Source: Phoronis australis (Eukaryota; Phoronida; Phoronidae). From it: a DNA stretch of 64,000 bases. The stretch spans positions 1,444,944-1,508,943 of the forward strand of contig NMRA01000017.1 of the NCBI GenBank assembly GCA_002633005.1, read 5' to 3'. The notes under the pieces are model-generated. The model had not been told where the DNA came from, did not search any database, and was given only the letters and a program-made list of their open reading frames with translations. Shown piece after piece: positions 1-11,937 of the stretch (position 1 is its first letter; every line of letters starts with the position of its first letter). The position numbers and the translations under genes were made by a program.

Positions 1-90
1 GGTAATTCTCCAATGCTTTGTACGTTGCGTTCTTCACACGAACGAGCCAAGTACGGCGAACTGTGTCATCCATCGGAAAGCGATGCAAAG
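1..90. repeat. Dispersed repeat, edge copy
   Basis: The first ~90 bases match 59443-59540 in the same orientation: both hold CTTTGTAC, GCGTTCTTCACACG, AGCCAAGTACGG and GTGTGTCAT or close variants. The distal copy has about 18 extra bases between the GCG and TTCTTCACACG parts. This copy may continue left of the window. No coding capacity is visible and the family is not recognised. Confidence 0.6.
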
Positions 91-451
91 GTACCCAAAA
101 GCGCGCGTGAGCCGATAATTAGTACATCCCGGTACGCAGCAACGGTGTGGCATGTTGACTGACTAGTAAATGAAAGCAAACGACTACGGAACTTAACACA
201 ACTGAGGTAGAACAATGGCAGCTCTCACAGTCAGACTATATGAAAAGAAATTGGCGCGAAATGCTTGCCTCCTAAAACGTCACTTCCGGAATAGCGGACG
301 AGTAATTAATAAAATTACGAAAAGCTATAATTAAGTGGAAAATATGTCTAGGATAACCAACCAACCTTATTTTAACTCAAAATGACATGGAAAAAGGTTG
401 CCTTCGCCTTTAAGTATTTTAACAGTGTGTTGTTTGCTATTCAATTTTCAG
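91..451. other. Presumed intron upstream of the LRR exon
   Basis: Non-coding. It ends in a pyrimidine-rich stretch and the acceptor CAATTTTCAG at 442-451, directly before the LRR exon. No earlier exon of that gene could be identified here. Confidence 0.5.
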
Positions 452-1708
452 AAATTGAGAAGCCTGGTGCTAAACAACTGTAATCGTATCAAACCTCGTG
501 CTCTTGCTGACATGTTGCAGTCTCTACCTAAGTTGAGAAGATTAGATCTAAGCGGAACTAGAGTCACAGATCAAGTTCTTACTGTCCTCGGTTACAGTTG
601 CCCTCATATTGTTGACCTGTCTTTGAAGGACACTGCCATCACTGATAGTGGCTTGGCTGCCTTGAATAAGAACCCATCCAATGGAAATCCAGGTTGTAGA
701 TTTTTGAAAAAGCTTGACATTTCTGGCATCGCTGTGCAAGGTCATGACCGAAGCTGGAATGGGGTTCGCATTGGAGGCACCTACTCACTGAGCTATAAGG
801 AGCTGGCTTCTCTTGTTAGCTATTGTGAAGATTTAGAAGTTCTTCATAGTGAGGACACCTATGGGGCGATAAAGATGTTACACATTACTGAGCCATCCAC
901 ACCGGGTAGCAAACTGAAACAAGTTAAGATTCACATTGGAGAGTCTGAGGAGAAACGTATTGATCTCCAGAAATTGTTTCCTTTAATTGTTGATGTTATC
1001 CTGGAAGGTCATTATCGCTGTGAAGAACTATTGAGCCTTGTTGAATGTCAACATTTACGCAGACTTAGTCTTCACACTGACCAAAAGTATACCCACACAC
1101 TTGATGCACTGGCTGAGGATGAGCAAATGTTCTTTTTTAACAAGGGTGTAGGACCACTTCTTGAATCTATAGGTGCTCGTCTGACCCACTTATCTCTTCA
1201 CCATGTGCCTTGTGTTCACGTGTCCACCATAGCCAAATTTTGCACAAACTTACAAAAATTAAGCCTTGAGTTCTTAGACATGCTTCATTTCACAGATGCA
1301 CCAAGTCTAGTCAAGCCATTGAACACGCTGCGGTCATTTGAATGCATAAATTCCAATCCAGATTCGCCGTTATGCCTAACCACTGTCTCAGCCATATGTT
1401 CCTTGCTATCATTAGCAATCAGTCTTGAATCACTTCATCTAGTTTATTTACTTGGACTGAAAGATCATCACATTCGGTCAGTTTTTGAAACCAATGCCAT
1501 GTCTGCCTTGAAAACAGTTTCTTTTTTGAACTGCCCCGATATTTCGCCCAAAGTAATTGATGAGTTGGTTTACTCTGAAAACGTGATAGAAAAACTCAGT
1601 ATCATTGATTGTAGACAAATTTACCTCTGTAAAGCCTGGATGAAGTATTGTCAAACTGAGAACAAGGCATTGGTTATTGATTTTGTTGCTCCTCCTTTCT
1701 TGTTCTGA
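452..1708 (+). CDS. Leucine-rich-repeat protein, 3'-terminal exon (partial)
   Basis: An open stretch of 418 codons begins right after the acceptor TTTTCAG at 451 and ends at TGA 1706-1708. The open frame reaches back to a TTG at 398, but those 18 codons lie in the pyrimidine tract and are judged intronic. The protein starts KLRSLVLNNCN and shows irregular LRRs of the cysteine-containing AMN1/FBXL kind (for example LRRLDLSGTRVTD, IVDLSLKDTAITDSGL, LKKLDISG, LRRLSLH, LTHLSLHHV, LQKLSLEFLD, LESLHLVYLLGL, LKTVSFLNCPDIS). Such repeats form a curved protein-binding surface, and in F-box proteins they bind ubiquitin-ligase substrates. No F-box is visible because the N-terminal exons lie off the left edge. 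An ATTAAA at 1924-1929 is a possible poly(A) signal. Family-level call only; the ortholog is not identified. Confidence 0.85.
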   Translation, partial: KLRSLVLNNCNRIKPRALADMLQSLPKLRRLDLSGTRVTDQVLTVLGYSCPHIVDLSLKDTAITDSGLAALNKNPSNGNPGCRFLKKLDISGIAVQGHDRSWNGVRIGGTYSLSYKELASLVSYCEDLEVLHSEDTYGAIKMLHITEPSTPGSKLKQVKIHIGESEEKRIDLQKLFPLIVDVILEGHYRCEELLSLVECQHLRRLSLHTDQKYTHTLDALAEDEQMFFFNKGVGPLLESIGARLTHLSLHHVPCVHVSTIAKFCTNLQKLSLEFLDMLHFTDAPSLVKPLNTLRSFECINSNPDSPLCLTTVSAICSLLSLAISLESLHLVYLLGLKDHHIRSVFETNAMSALKTVSFLNCPDISPKVIDELVYSENVIEKLSIIDCRQIYLCKAWMKYCQTENKALVIDFVAPPFLF

Positions 1709-4700
1709 CATTGCCACTTAGTGAGTAAGTGTAATCATCAGTCATGCAAATACCTTAATATTACCGCATTTACATACTGGATGTCTTAAAAATTTTTGAA
1801 CTGCAGCATTCTGGTAATGAAACTGTAAAAAAGGTGTATCCAATTGAATTATTTATTTTTGAGGAAATGAAATCACACCTAATGTGTACCAGACCAGACA
1901 TACATTGGATAACTGAAAAGTGTATTAAAGACAGATATGTCATGAACTTTAGTGCATTGATGTCTTTGGTGGTATGATGGGTTCATGGATCCACAGTTAT
2001 TGTGAAACAGCTGCCAGGAATTTGACTTTGTTATAATACTTTAAATGGTATATTTATGCTCCATTCATAAGATGTTTCATAGACGTAGAGTTATAACTCA
2101 TAGATTTGGCACAGTACATTAGAGAAGAATGGAACACAAAGCTCTTCAAAAATATCTTTTAAATCATTCCTGACGAAAGTGCCATCTTGCAACATCTGAT
2201 ACAGAGTTATTCACTTTTCCCTGTAAGGCGATTTCCAGAAAAAGTCATGTGGTATATCAATGCGTGTTGCGGCCAACAGATGGCGCGCTCGTGGTAGTAA
2301 ATCAAAGAACACACGAATACTTTAACAATAGAATACGTCTATTAATTTGCAGCGTTGTGAATTACAAACAACAGATTACTTCGAGTTGTGAGACTGACGA
2401 CTGTTCGAATGAAACGATATATCGTTACAAGTGAAAGTATTAATCTACAGTGCCACCACCCGTAGCTACCGCACACGTTAATGCAATACAAGTCGCAACA
2501 TGAACTGACCCTCTAAAACAATCACTAGACTGGTTCAAATTGACTATCAGGCTGAGACCAACGCCTGTATTAAGTGTCTATACCTCAGCTCCTTGATTTG
2601 ACTTCGCTGAATTGATTTGTCTCGCCTCCGCTGTCGGCTTCTCCTGGAGATCAGGTCTGGGTCTGGTCTGGTGTCTCGGTCTGATGTCGTGGTCTATCTT
2701 GGTATCATGGTCTGTGTGGTCTTGATGGCCAATGCCTTAAATACTATTCTAGCTGGCATCATATGATGGGCCCATCTCGTGACGGTTGCACGTGACACTT
2801 GCATAAGTATTAATTAATCTGAATGGAGCTTACTCAGCACAATCAAATCAGCTAACTATTGAAACAATTCTTGCATAACACCTGTGATAAGTTCTACTAC
2901 AGTCAAAGATATGATTGTAATGCACTTTTAATTTTCGGAAACCTTAATTAAATGCAGAGGGCCTAGCCTCATTATATTACAGTCATTAACTTCACGATTT
3001 TTAAAATACCTGCTCAGAACGCTATAGTCACCACAGAGTTTCTAATCTCTTCCGCTTATGATAAACGGGCGCATGCGCTCACGGTCATGAACATGCAGCT
3101 GACTGTCAAGATGGATACTAACGACAGATTATCATGTGTCATTGCTTTCCGAATTTGAGGTCCGCTACACGATACGAGACAATCCAGTGACACAAGCGAT
3201 TCCCCAAAAAGAATTCTAAGCTCATTGTAGAATATATCTGAATACTAGGATACCTTTATAATTAATTTCAAACACTTACGATTCGCATCAGTTGCCGCTT
3301 AACCGGATTTTGAATTTTGACAGTAAAAGAAAAATGCTTTGTCATCTACAGAAATTCAATTTTTTTCGATTATACCCTAATAGCTTTTCTGCAGGTTGAA
3401 ATTCTGCTTCAGTGTCAGGAAGCCACTCTGAATAATGCAATTTAATCTGTTTTTTCGCGTTCCAGTTCTCTGTAACACGTCGGCCTTTGTACTTGTGAGA
3501 TGTAGGGCCTACTCATGAGAGCATCCTTATTGTAAATATATGTGACGGATTTGGCATAAACCATTTACATACACATTTATTATTATAACATATCTACTTT
3601 AGTACTTGTCATAAACATTTTATGCATTGACATCTGTAAGAGTTCCTAAGAGTCATTCATGAGTTCACGGTTGCTTCAGTGCCGAACTACTTCCTTGGTG
3701 TGTAACAATGCTCGACACGTACTTTAAAATGAGGTACTGTAATTTGTTAACTCAACATCGGACTCAGAATTGTGACCTACTTCTCCAAATATAGGTTGCG
3801 GCAGTACAATCGAATAATCCCCAGTGATTCATTTACTAAGAAAATGTATTTGTCAATCCTAAACGTAACAGTTATAGACAGTAACGTTACAAAATACGTC
3901 TCACCTTCGAACTGCCTCCTACAAATTGAGAGAATAGTCAAAACTATCAAAATGAGAGGTCGACGCATTGGATAGGAGAACTCAGCGAGCAGACTCGACA
4001 AAATGAAACGGCTACCCGACACCGAACTATGACTGAAAGTAAGGCAATGGACGTCAGTGTATGTGCTGGCCTAGCGGGACAGTTACTTGAATACGAGACC
4101 GCATCCACATGGGCCTATATGTGCCGAAAGTTTACAGTCCCCGGCGACAGCAACTCCACTGCATGGCTCCTAGCCACTGTGTATTTTGAACGCTGAATGG
4201 ACCCGATGATTTCTTTAAAAAGGCATGTCTCTCGGTTAACATTTCCTATAGAGGAAACTCAAAGAGGCGCAAAGTGCTCCATCAAAGTAACACTAGTCTT
4301 CTTGGTCGCTGCAAACCTAGGATTTCGTAACCATGGCCTCTTCCGTTCGGCTTACTTGTCTCGCATACTTAGTTCACTCACAAACTTTGAATCTATCCCA
4401 TTTCTGGCAACGGCAACGACCTTCTGAAGGAAGACAAAATGTGCCCTCACAACGTAGTTGAAGGCCGTGTACCGCATCCACCATAAACACACTGCCGCGA
4501 CATAGTGAGCTAAGGCCGCGAAAATGTAGAGCTGAGCACAATGAACACCCGATGGAAAAATAAAGCGCGTGCATTTCATTTGATCCATACTGGTACATCA
4601 CAATGGATAGTCAGTAACCGGCTATGTCCGTGGATTTTAGTACTGCAGCAACATCGTCCAGAATTTCAGTACAGTATATATTGCAGTTCCCAAGTCTCAT

Positions 4701-4900
4701 GATGGCTGTTAAGTAACCACTTTTAAGGTTCATTCAAAGACCTCTCTACATTCTCGGCTGGTTCATTACTGAATTTACGAGCGTCACCTGGTAGAAAACT
4801 TTGGAACTACCATTCCTGTTATTGAAGTTACCAAACTGACAATGTTACTACTTAATTGATAAAAACATTTAAAAAACGAGAAGCAACTGTTTTATTTATG

Positions 4901-4908
<8 letters not shown>
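1709..4908. other. 3' UTR then intergenic DNA without recognisable genes
   Basis: About 200-250 bases after the LRR stop are probably 3' UTR. The remainder has only short chance reading frames (under 85 codons, with no recognisable domain). A TCTGG/GGTCT-rich simple stretch occurs at about 2640-2730. No gene or complete transposon was recognised. Confidence 0.5.

Positions 4909-4999
<91 letters not shown>
4909..4999. repeat. (TA)n microsatellite
   Basis: About 90 bases of alternating TA, interrupted at 4951-4956 by CATGTG and near 4991 by TG. Short frames reading as alternating Ile-Tyr across it are artefacts. Confidence 0.97.
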
Positions 5000-5171
5000 C
5001 ACTATAATTTGGCAGTAATCTTTCTCGTATACAAATTTCATTGAAGACACGACTTTGATCTGTTTTTACTAGTTTAATTTCTGTTCTTTCAAACTCTTTA
5101 AATAGAGATCTTATCTTTAGATCACGGCAGTGCAATAAAAATCCAAACGACATCACTAGGTAACATAATTT

Positions 5172-5268
5172 AAATACACAAAATGTACCAAGAGTGGCGT
5201 ACGTGAAGTAATATCCCACGAGACATTATTCCGCGTATCGACCGAGACCGAACGTTTTGTATTTATCC
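5172..5268. repeat. Terminal-palindrome repeat, copy 1
   Basis: Runs from AAATACACAAAATGTACC to AACGTTTTGTATTTA, with the shared core GGCGTACGTGAAGTAAT and ACATTATTCCGCGTATCGACC. The same module occurs at 12857-13013 as a longer hairpin and in part at about 54150-54240. It behaves as the terminal module of a repeat family whose body is seen again at 6430-6660. Confidence 0.7.
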
Positions 5269-6429
5269 CGTACTTCCATTCGCTTTCTGTACTCATTTCG
5301 TTACTTCAGTGTATTTTAAACGGGTCGTGACCGGATTTGGATTACCGATTTCGAGTTTTCACCTCGTCAAAAATACATTCTACACTTAAAACTATCATTT
5401 AAAAACGCTTACTTTCATCATTGGTCCTTTCTACTTCTATACATATCTTAAGCTTAGTTGTGAGAATTAAGTTGACTTTGGCGAACTTCACTTTTTTGGT
5501 TGCCGTTAATTTTATCACCACGTGCGCGATAACCATAAAGCGTGTCAACTGAATCACGTGAGTTAGGCAAAGGTTAGCGCGAGACTCAGCGAAGCGCGTG
5601 ACGCTAGCGCGTGACACTTGTAAAATAGCATGAGAAGGTATCGGGTGATACTTGTAAGATCTGTGTCCCTTAGACTTTTTATTCGTCAACATGCGTAATT
5701 TCACGTAACTTCCTCAAAATGGCACTTTGTAACTGAGAGAAACTCGAGCAAACCGCGACAGATTTTCATCGATTTTTTCAAGTTTTGCTGACTAAATTGT
5801 ATCCAGAGTCGTGGTATGTGTTAATTATAACTCCGTGTTCCTATATGTATGGTTCATTTGATTTTATTTGCTGTATTTTGAAATGAGTAACTTTTTGTGA
5901 GGACGTACTATCGCCCCGGAATGCCTGCGGAATCCAGTGCGATGTAATTGCCTAGCCTAGGGGCCATCGTGTGTGCAGCGAACATTTTCCTGGTGGAAAA
6001 AAGACGTATGAGAACATCATTCCGACGGAGTTTCCTCTTAAAATTAACGTCTCTAGCATATCCACGGCGAAAGCTACAAAAGTTAAGCAACCCAAGAACT
6101 ATCAACTTGTCTGAAACCGGAGGAGATTTCGAAATCAACGCCGATAGCCCCAATACTGAACATGACGACAGTCGTGCCCTCGGTCACACGGTCACTGATC
6201 ATAGCTACGCTGTGTTTACGAACGAGAGAGAGGACTTGCTTGGTATTATAAAGCAAAAAAATGAAACATGGTTTTTAGTTTGCAAATCACTCCAAATGCA
6301 CACACTATCCAGCCTGCTCAAGACATGCCTGACCACAAGCTATCCCATGAGCCTTTGCGCAGGAAGTAACTCGCACATGCGCAATGCGAAGTTCGTTTGC
6401 GCTGCAAATCCGCTATTCGTGAGTTTCTT
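5269..6429. other. Non-coding interval, possible interior of a repeat
   Basis: A 185-codon frame at 5948-6505 has no recognisable domain and lies partly in repeat sequence, so it is not called as a gene. Because 5172-5268 and 6430-6660 both match one repeat family, this interval may be interior or inserted sequence. Confidence 0.35.
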
Positions 6430-6660
6430 TTGGTTTCTTTCAGCACTTTATAAATACTTCACCCTGACTGTTTACGTGGCTAATCACAACCTGTTGTGTA
6501 TGTAACGTGCGCGTTATGTTGCTAATGAGTAAAAAAAAACAGTTTTAAATGTAATGGTTTATTACTTGAAATTGATAAAAAGTGTAAAAACGACAGTTAT
6601 CGTGCATTGAACTTGTATCATATTTCGAAAATAAACAAATAAGAATATTTATAACATTTT
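6430..6660. repeat. Fragment of the palindrome-ended repeat family
   Basis: Matches 54247-54450 in the same orientation (shared ATACTTCACCC, CACAACCTGT and TTACTTGA-like blocks) and the reverse complement of about 12630-12830. No coding capacity. Confidence 0.6.
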
Positions 6661-8526
6661 AAGATGCTCATCGGGTAGCTGCACTCATTCATGAAACTAG
6701 GTCATTGACCGGAACTGTAGCCTACACGTCGTCTGTTTCCACGAAAAGGATGTTAAAAGTGCCATCGTTGATGACAGCTCCGAGGAATACTGTAAAGTCG
6801 CACGATTTTCAGACGGCCCGCCATTTTCGACGAAGAATAAATATTTCCGAAATGAGTCCACGAAATTCGTACAAAGTCCAAAAACTGTTTTTCAATGATC
6901 CTCGAAGTTTGGACAATGTCATAAACGTCGGATTTTTGTCCGCGACTTTCGGACAAGGAAAATTTAGAAACGCCAATTTGGAATCGACGCAACTCCCGTG
7001 TCATTAAAGCGTTCAACAGTTGATTACTACTCTATATAGTACGGCTTGAATCCGAGAATCGGTGTAACGGGCTTTGTAATTTTTACCTTGTCTTGGCTTG
7101 ACGATGTCACGACCGTTACTCGATTGTCTTGCGTTTAGCTTGTGTTTGGCGCTTTAGCTATGAAAAGAATCGCCGAGTCCCGTATGATGAAAATTTCTGA
7201 TGAAAATACAAATGGGAAATACGCCGGTCTAATACGCCGGAAGCTGCAGTTTTTCGTTGTAGCGTAACATGTGCTCTGGTTTAATTAGACCGTGCTGTTC
7301 GACTTCCGACTGTGACATTGAACTTGCACGCCTGACTTCAACTTGCGTGTTTACGAAACGTTTTTATTTTTAAAACGTCCTGGCCTTTGCAAATGCCATT
7401 GTCAGTGGCTAAAATCTACCGACGACGTCTCCGGATTTTATCCTTGATGCGATGAGAAATATTTTTTGTTTAGGCCCCCATACACAATAGGCTACAGCCA
7501 AGTCTGTCCGTAGGATATCGCGCATTCAAAGTAGTGTAGATAGTGAACAGCAGCAGCCGAATGAGACGGAGCCAAAGTAAAGCTGGTTACAATTCAAACA
7601 TAGTGCAAGGCCCAGCACTCAGAAAGGCGCGCGGCGCACACGCAATTGTTACAGAGACATTGCATCCCTGTAATCGTGGCTTCGCTTGCAATGCCTCACC
7701 ATACGTCTCGAAGTCTTCAGTCTAGCATGCTCGTGAGATTCTCACCCTTGCGCCCCTGGACGCAGACTAGGGTAGAGTTCAGCAGCTGCCTTGGGAAATA
7801 CAAAAATCTAGCCAAAATACACAATGCATCACCTAATTTCATGAATTCTTGCTTTTTAGCGAAGTCCTAGCGTTACGAGCTTTACCCCTAAGTAAATCTA
7901 AAAAAGATTGAACTTGCGGCGACCCAATTTTGCTTGCTCATCCACTGGTCTGTGTACTTGTGATCTTGTTAATTCACAGCCTGTACCGTCTGAGGTACAA
8001 CCGGACCTGGACTCCATGGTGTCCCGAGATTAAGATGAATCCCGTCAAGGACACCGGGACCCAGTGGCACTCTCTGTCTGCGGCGACTAAGAAAATCCTC
8101 CACCAATCATTTCGAAATATGACAAGTCAGTTGAATCAGATTTGGTAGTCGTTGCTTCTAATTGTGGTCCTAGGGGTAGGCTAACAAGAATACAGGACCT
8201 GGAGTCCGATGCAACGGGCCTGGAACCTGATAGGTGTTTCCGACCCCGAGTTCCATATCTACTTTCCACAGGACCTTGTCTTCTTATCCATGTCACCGCC
8301 TTCAGTTGATAGTTTTGAGACAAAAAAGAAACGTGATCTTAAACTAAAGACCATGCTTTTTGTATTACTTAAGATAGTTTTAGAGGCATTTCAGCTGTAA
8401 GTGTTTTTAATTGTGTTTGATTCGAAAGAGATGACTGTTACATTGGTAATTATTATTGTTCTATTTTTACCCCAGGTGATGCATTACTTGCAGCAAAGGT
8501 AAATAATTTTGGGAAGTATTACCAGC
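6661..8526. other. Intergenic, nothing recognised
   Basis: Only short frames (100 codons or fewer) without recognisable motifs on either strand. No splice-consistent exon series was found. Confidence 0.4.
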
Positions 8527-8787
8527 GATTTCCGTATATAAGTTCGGGAAACCAAACGTCTTATGTAAAAACACACCAGGGCCTATAGGCCTACTCAGCA
8601 ATGTCGAATACACGAACACAGTATAAATACTGTAGCTCACCCTAATTATATCGTAGTGGGAACAGCATTATTTTTAGGTTTCAATCATGCATTTTGATTT
8701 TCAGATATGCATCCCAGGTATATTTTAGGGAAAAATTTAAGATACGCAAATTGGCCATATATTCTGCTGGACTTATATACGGAAATC
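8527..8787. mobile_element. Small MITE-like element with 17-bp inverted ends
   Basis: GATTTCCGTATATAAGT at 8527-8543 has a perfect inverted copy at 8771-8787, giving a 261-bp unit without coding capacity. This is the architecture of a non-autonomous DNA transposon. No unambiguous target-site duplication could be read, so the superfamily is open. Confidence 0.55.
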
Positions 8788-10282
8788 TACGGTGGATCTT
8801 CTTAAACTTGTAAACCATGAAAATTTCATTGAGACAGTTTTGTTCTACTAAACATGTTCAACTAACATTCCGTTCATGCAAGTCGGTCAGTACGTTTCGC
8901 GTTTAAGGCGTTATTGCAACAGGTACAGTGTTGTTTTGATTTTTGTTTGATGTTTCCATATTCAACTTTGTTATGTATTCCTCTCTTCAGATAGTCACTG
9001 TTATTTTTCAACAACATTTCTGTACTTATAATGAAACTTCAGTAAACTCGCAACTGTTCATACTTTAAATGTTAGCAGAAAAGTGTAGTGTCCATCAGCA
9101 GAGACCTGTGGGAAGAACTATTTTCCTAACTGTAGCAAATATATGACGCAATGAAATGAAAACGGTCGAAATAGATAGATTGTAATTGGTTAAGTATATA
9201 TTAAGGAAGAAAATTAAGTATATAAATAGTAGACCGGTTCTTGAATTGTCTGGTTTACGTCCTTCATGAGTTCACGCTGTCCCAAATTGAATGCTTTCGT
9301 TTTTCTTTTCAGGTCGTCACGTACTAGTCGATTCTTCTAACAGTCGTAATCTGCCCAGTAGCCTATCGTATCAACGTGCGCAACAACGGTCTTGGCAAGG
9401 GGGTGCACCTACCAAACTCCCTTAGAATTAGTGGCACAAAATCGACATTGATGAGCAGCAGGAGGCGGGGGTGGCGTAAATTAGCAGTGACTGAGGGAGA
9501 CTGAGCTGCGCGAAATTGGTGACGACCGTGGACGGCGCTAAACTGGTGATGACTAGAAGAAACGGTCCTGTTATTTTCCACGCAGATTATCAGAAAATGT
9601 TAACGATTATCAGTTCCATTTCATCCACAAACAGATTTCACAAGTCAGAGTTTTCACTGTAGTTAAAAACGTAAACGAACCCAAATGTGTTAGGTCAGCT
9701 CAGTTGCATGAAGACGCGCCAGTGTATCTCTGAGTTAACATAGGGCGTTTCAAAGGCTGTGGATTAGAAAGGTTTTAATTGTAAAAAACGGTTGGGTGAA
9801 TTTGATGTTGGTAGGATTTGAAATTGCATTCGCTTTCTAGACAACGCCCTTATATATACAATATGTTAGTTAATGGTGTCTTCAGCCGCGCAGCACTGTA
9901 CTAGACGACGCATTCCCATCGTTTGCAGTAGGCCTAAACATGTAGAACGACAGCGCTTCTTCACCAATTCAGACGACTACCAGGACGACGAATGGGGATC
10001 ACGAGTCGATGAGAAGCTACTCATTTTACTATCATGATTGTCTTTGTAATCTGTTTTGGGTAATTGTTCATTCGAAGTTTTCATGTTGAAACTGAGCTTT
10101 CAGTTAATATGGAAATAAACGTGTCAGAGTTAACTTGCGTTTCGGTTTGTAACCAGCATACAATGCATGGATACGTTTAACAAACATAAATATATGTTAT
10201 GTTCTCGTCATTGTTCATCACTTTCTTCATTGAACTCGTTCCCACATCCATTACTGTTACGTTTAATGCAAAATTCGTTAAA
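8788..10282. other. Intergenic, nothing recognised
   Basis: AT-rich, with short frames only. No domain, splice series or clear repeat boundary was found. Confidence 0.4.
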
Positions 10283-10700
10283 ATTGAGAAAGCGCATGTT
10301 TTGATGGTCAGGACGCAAGTCCAGCTTTTTATTGGGAAACCATGCGTTGACAGCGCAAACTCCACATTTTTTATTGAGAAAACGCATTTTTACAAAAGAG
10401 AATCAGTTGTCTGCAACGTTTCATGTGCGTCAACAACGCAAACCAGAGCCACTCATTGGAAAGCCCATATTTGTCACCAGGAAGACTAAGACTCTTTCTT
10501 CACAACGCAGCCCGATATTTCAAGTGAGATAGCGCAGTTTTGAAAAGATTCCGTCACTTGCCGAGAACAGTTTTTGAGCATCAGCAATGCAAGCCGAATA
10601 TTTCATATTGAGAAAGCGCATCTTTGAAAAGAAGAACTAACACTTGTCGGGAACGGTCTTTGTGGGTCGACAGCGCATATTCCTTATTGGGAAAGCCAGA
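10283..10700. repeat. Degenerate ~80-bp tandem array
   Basis: The phrase ATTGAGAAAGCGCAT or a close variant recurs at about 10283, 10373, 10457, 10525, 10607 and 10686, spaced about 68-90 bases. Between them are recurring GTCAACAGCGCAAAC-like and CACTTGTCGGGAACG-like phrases. This is a strongly diverged minisatellite. The 60-110-codon frames crossing it have no domain. Confidence 0.55.
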
Positions 10701-11177
10701 TTTTCAAAAATTAATCCCACAGACCATTTGAGTCTCATTTACCTGCAATTATACTGCTATCAAATGACCGAGCCAGCAATGTTGATACTACGACCGCTCA
10801 TCGAAATAATGTACACTCACGAAATTCGGACACTAGCGGAAACCCAAATTTGGAGGTGCGCCAAATTCGGACACCACAAAAATGATGTTTCGCGAGATTC
10901 GTCCAAGTATGAATATTTTTCAATTGGAATTAATTTTCATTGTCCTAAAATCGACTTTACCGTATGCCTGCTGTAGCGTTGTTGCAGGTACGTTGTCGCA
11001 TTTCTACGGATTCTGTAGCCTTGGTACAAAGCTTTATACTACATATACGACAGTCTGTTGATACAGCTAGCTGGCTGGCTACTGTAGCATGGATAGGTTA
11101 ACGTGTTGCTGGGACGGTCGTCGTTGCTGCTCGTGTAATACTGTCGCCGATAGTATCGGGTTCTGTCATGGCCAGTG
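10701..11177. other. Intergenic, nothing recognised
   Basis: Short frames only, between the degenerate array and the large palindromic element. Confidence 0.35.
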
Positions 11178-11291
11178 ACAACAATGTTTGATATTGTCGA
11201 GGAATCGGTGCTTGAGTTGCAGACGATATAATTTTTAGAAATTGAAAACTGTGACAGAACTGTCATATAATTAACAGTCCTGTTTCAGATG

Positions 11292-11937
11292 GGTACTAAA
11301 ATTAGGGACACTAGGGTTGACGACTTGTATTCCAAGCTGGGATTTATAAAAATAAGACAAAGAAATAAATATCTCTCTGCCTGTTGTATGTACAGATGTA
11401 TCAATGGCTTGGCTCCAGCATATCTCAGCAGTAAATTCAATAGCAGCCAGGCTGTATATTCTACACGTTCTTCTGTTGCTGGCAATGTTTATTCTAAAAA
11501 AATTAAAACCGAGACGGGCAAGAGATCTTTTATCTATGCAGCTGCTATAATATGGATTTTTTTTAGCCCAGAAATTAAACAGTCCAATTCAATTACTACT
11601 TTTAAAGTAAATATTAAAAAGTGGCTGTAATTTACTTGACCTTTTATACCCTCCCTGTCATAATCATGTCATTTTTTCATTGTCGTAAATATTCTCATTG
11701 TCTAGAATCATCTCTTAATTTATTTCATCTGTCTTAGTTAAATTTTTACCATTATTTGTCATTTAGTTATTGTCTTAATTCTCAACCTGTTTTAATTGTA
11801 TCTTTGTTACGTATATTTCATTGCTGTTTTATTACTTCATTGTATTATACCATTGTTGAGGGCCCTCTTGGAAAGCAGTGCTATCACTGAAGAGGCCACC
11901 CTCATTTTAAATATCACAATAATAAATAAATAAATAA
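11292..11937 (+). mobile_element. LINE 3' fragment (C-terminus of reverse transcriptase, 3' UTR, AATA tail)
   Basis: The frame at about 11292-11630 encodes the usual end of a CR1/L2-type LINE reverse transcriptase: RQRNKYLSACCMYRCINGLA, then PAYLS, YSTRSS, KRSFIYAAAIIW and a final FKVNIKKWL. A ~300-bp 3' UTR follows, with a hairpin at 11858-11903 and an AATAAATA tail. The element is 5'-truncated. The arm it entered reads CAGATGTTACG elsewhere. Here CAGATG precedes the LINE and ATGTTACG follows it, so the ATG at the site appears duplicated. The same 3' UTR recurs at 17241-17528. Confidence 0.85.
11858..11903 (+). other. Conserved LINE 3'-end hairpin, copy 1
   Basis: Starts GAGGGCCCTCTT and ends AAGAGGCCACCCTC, so GAGGG pairs with CCCTC and CCTCTT with AAGAGG. 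An inner CAGTG..CACTG stem closes a small loop. Hairpins at this place are known in some LINEs to be recognised by their own reverse transcriptase; that role here is inferred. Confidence 0.7.

Noticed and set aside
398-451. Upstream extension of the LRR frame from a TTG codon
   Set aside because: It lies in the pyrimidine tract and acceptor before 452 and starts without ATG; intronic.
4856-5219. Reading frames across the TA microsatellite
   Set aside because: Alternating Ile-Tyr is an artefact of (TA)n.
5948-6505. 185-codon frame
   Set aside because: No domain, no ATG-supported homology, and its 3' part lies in a repeat.
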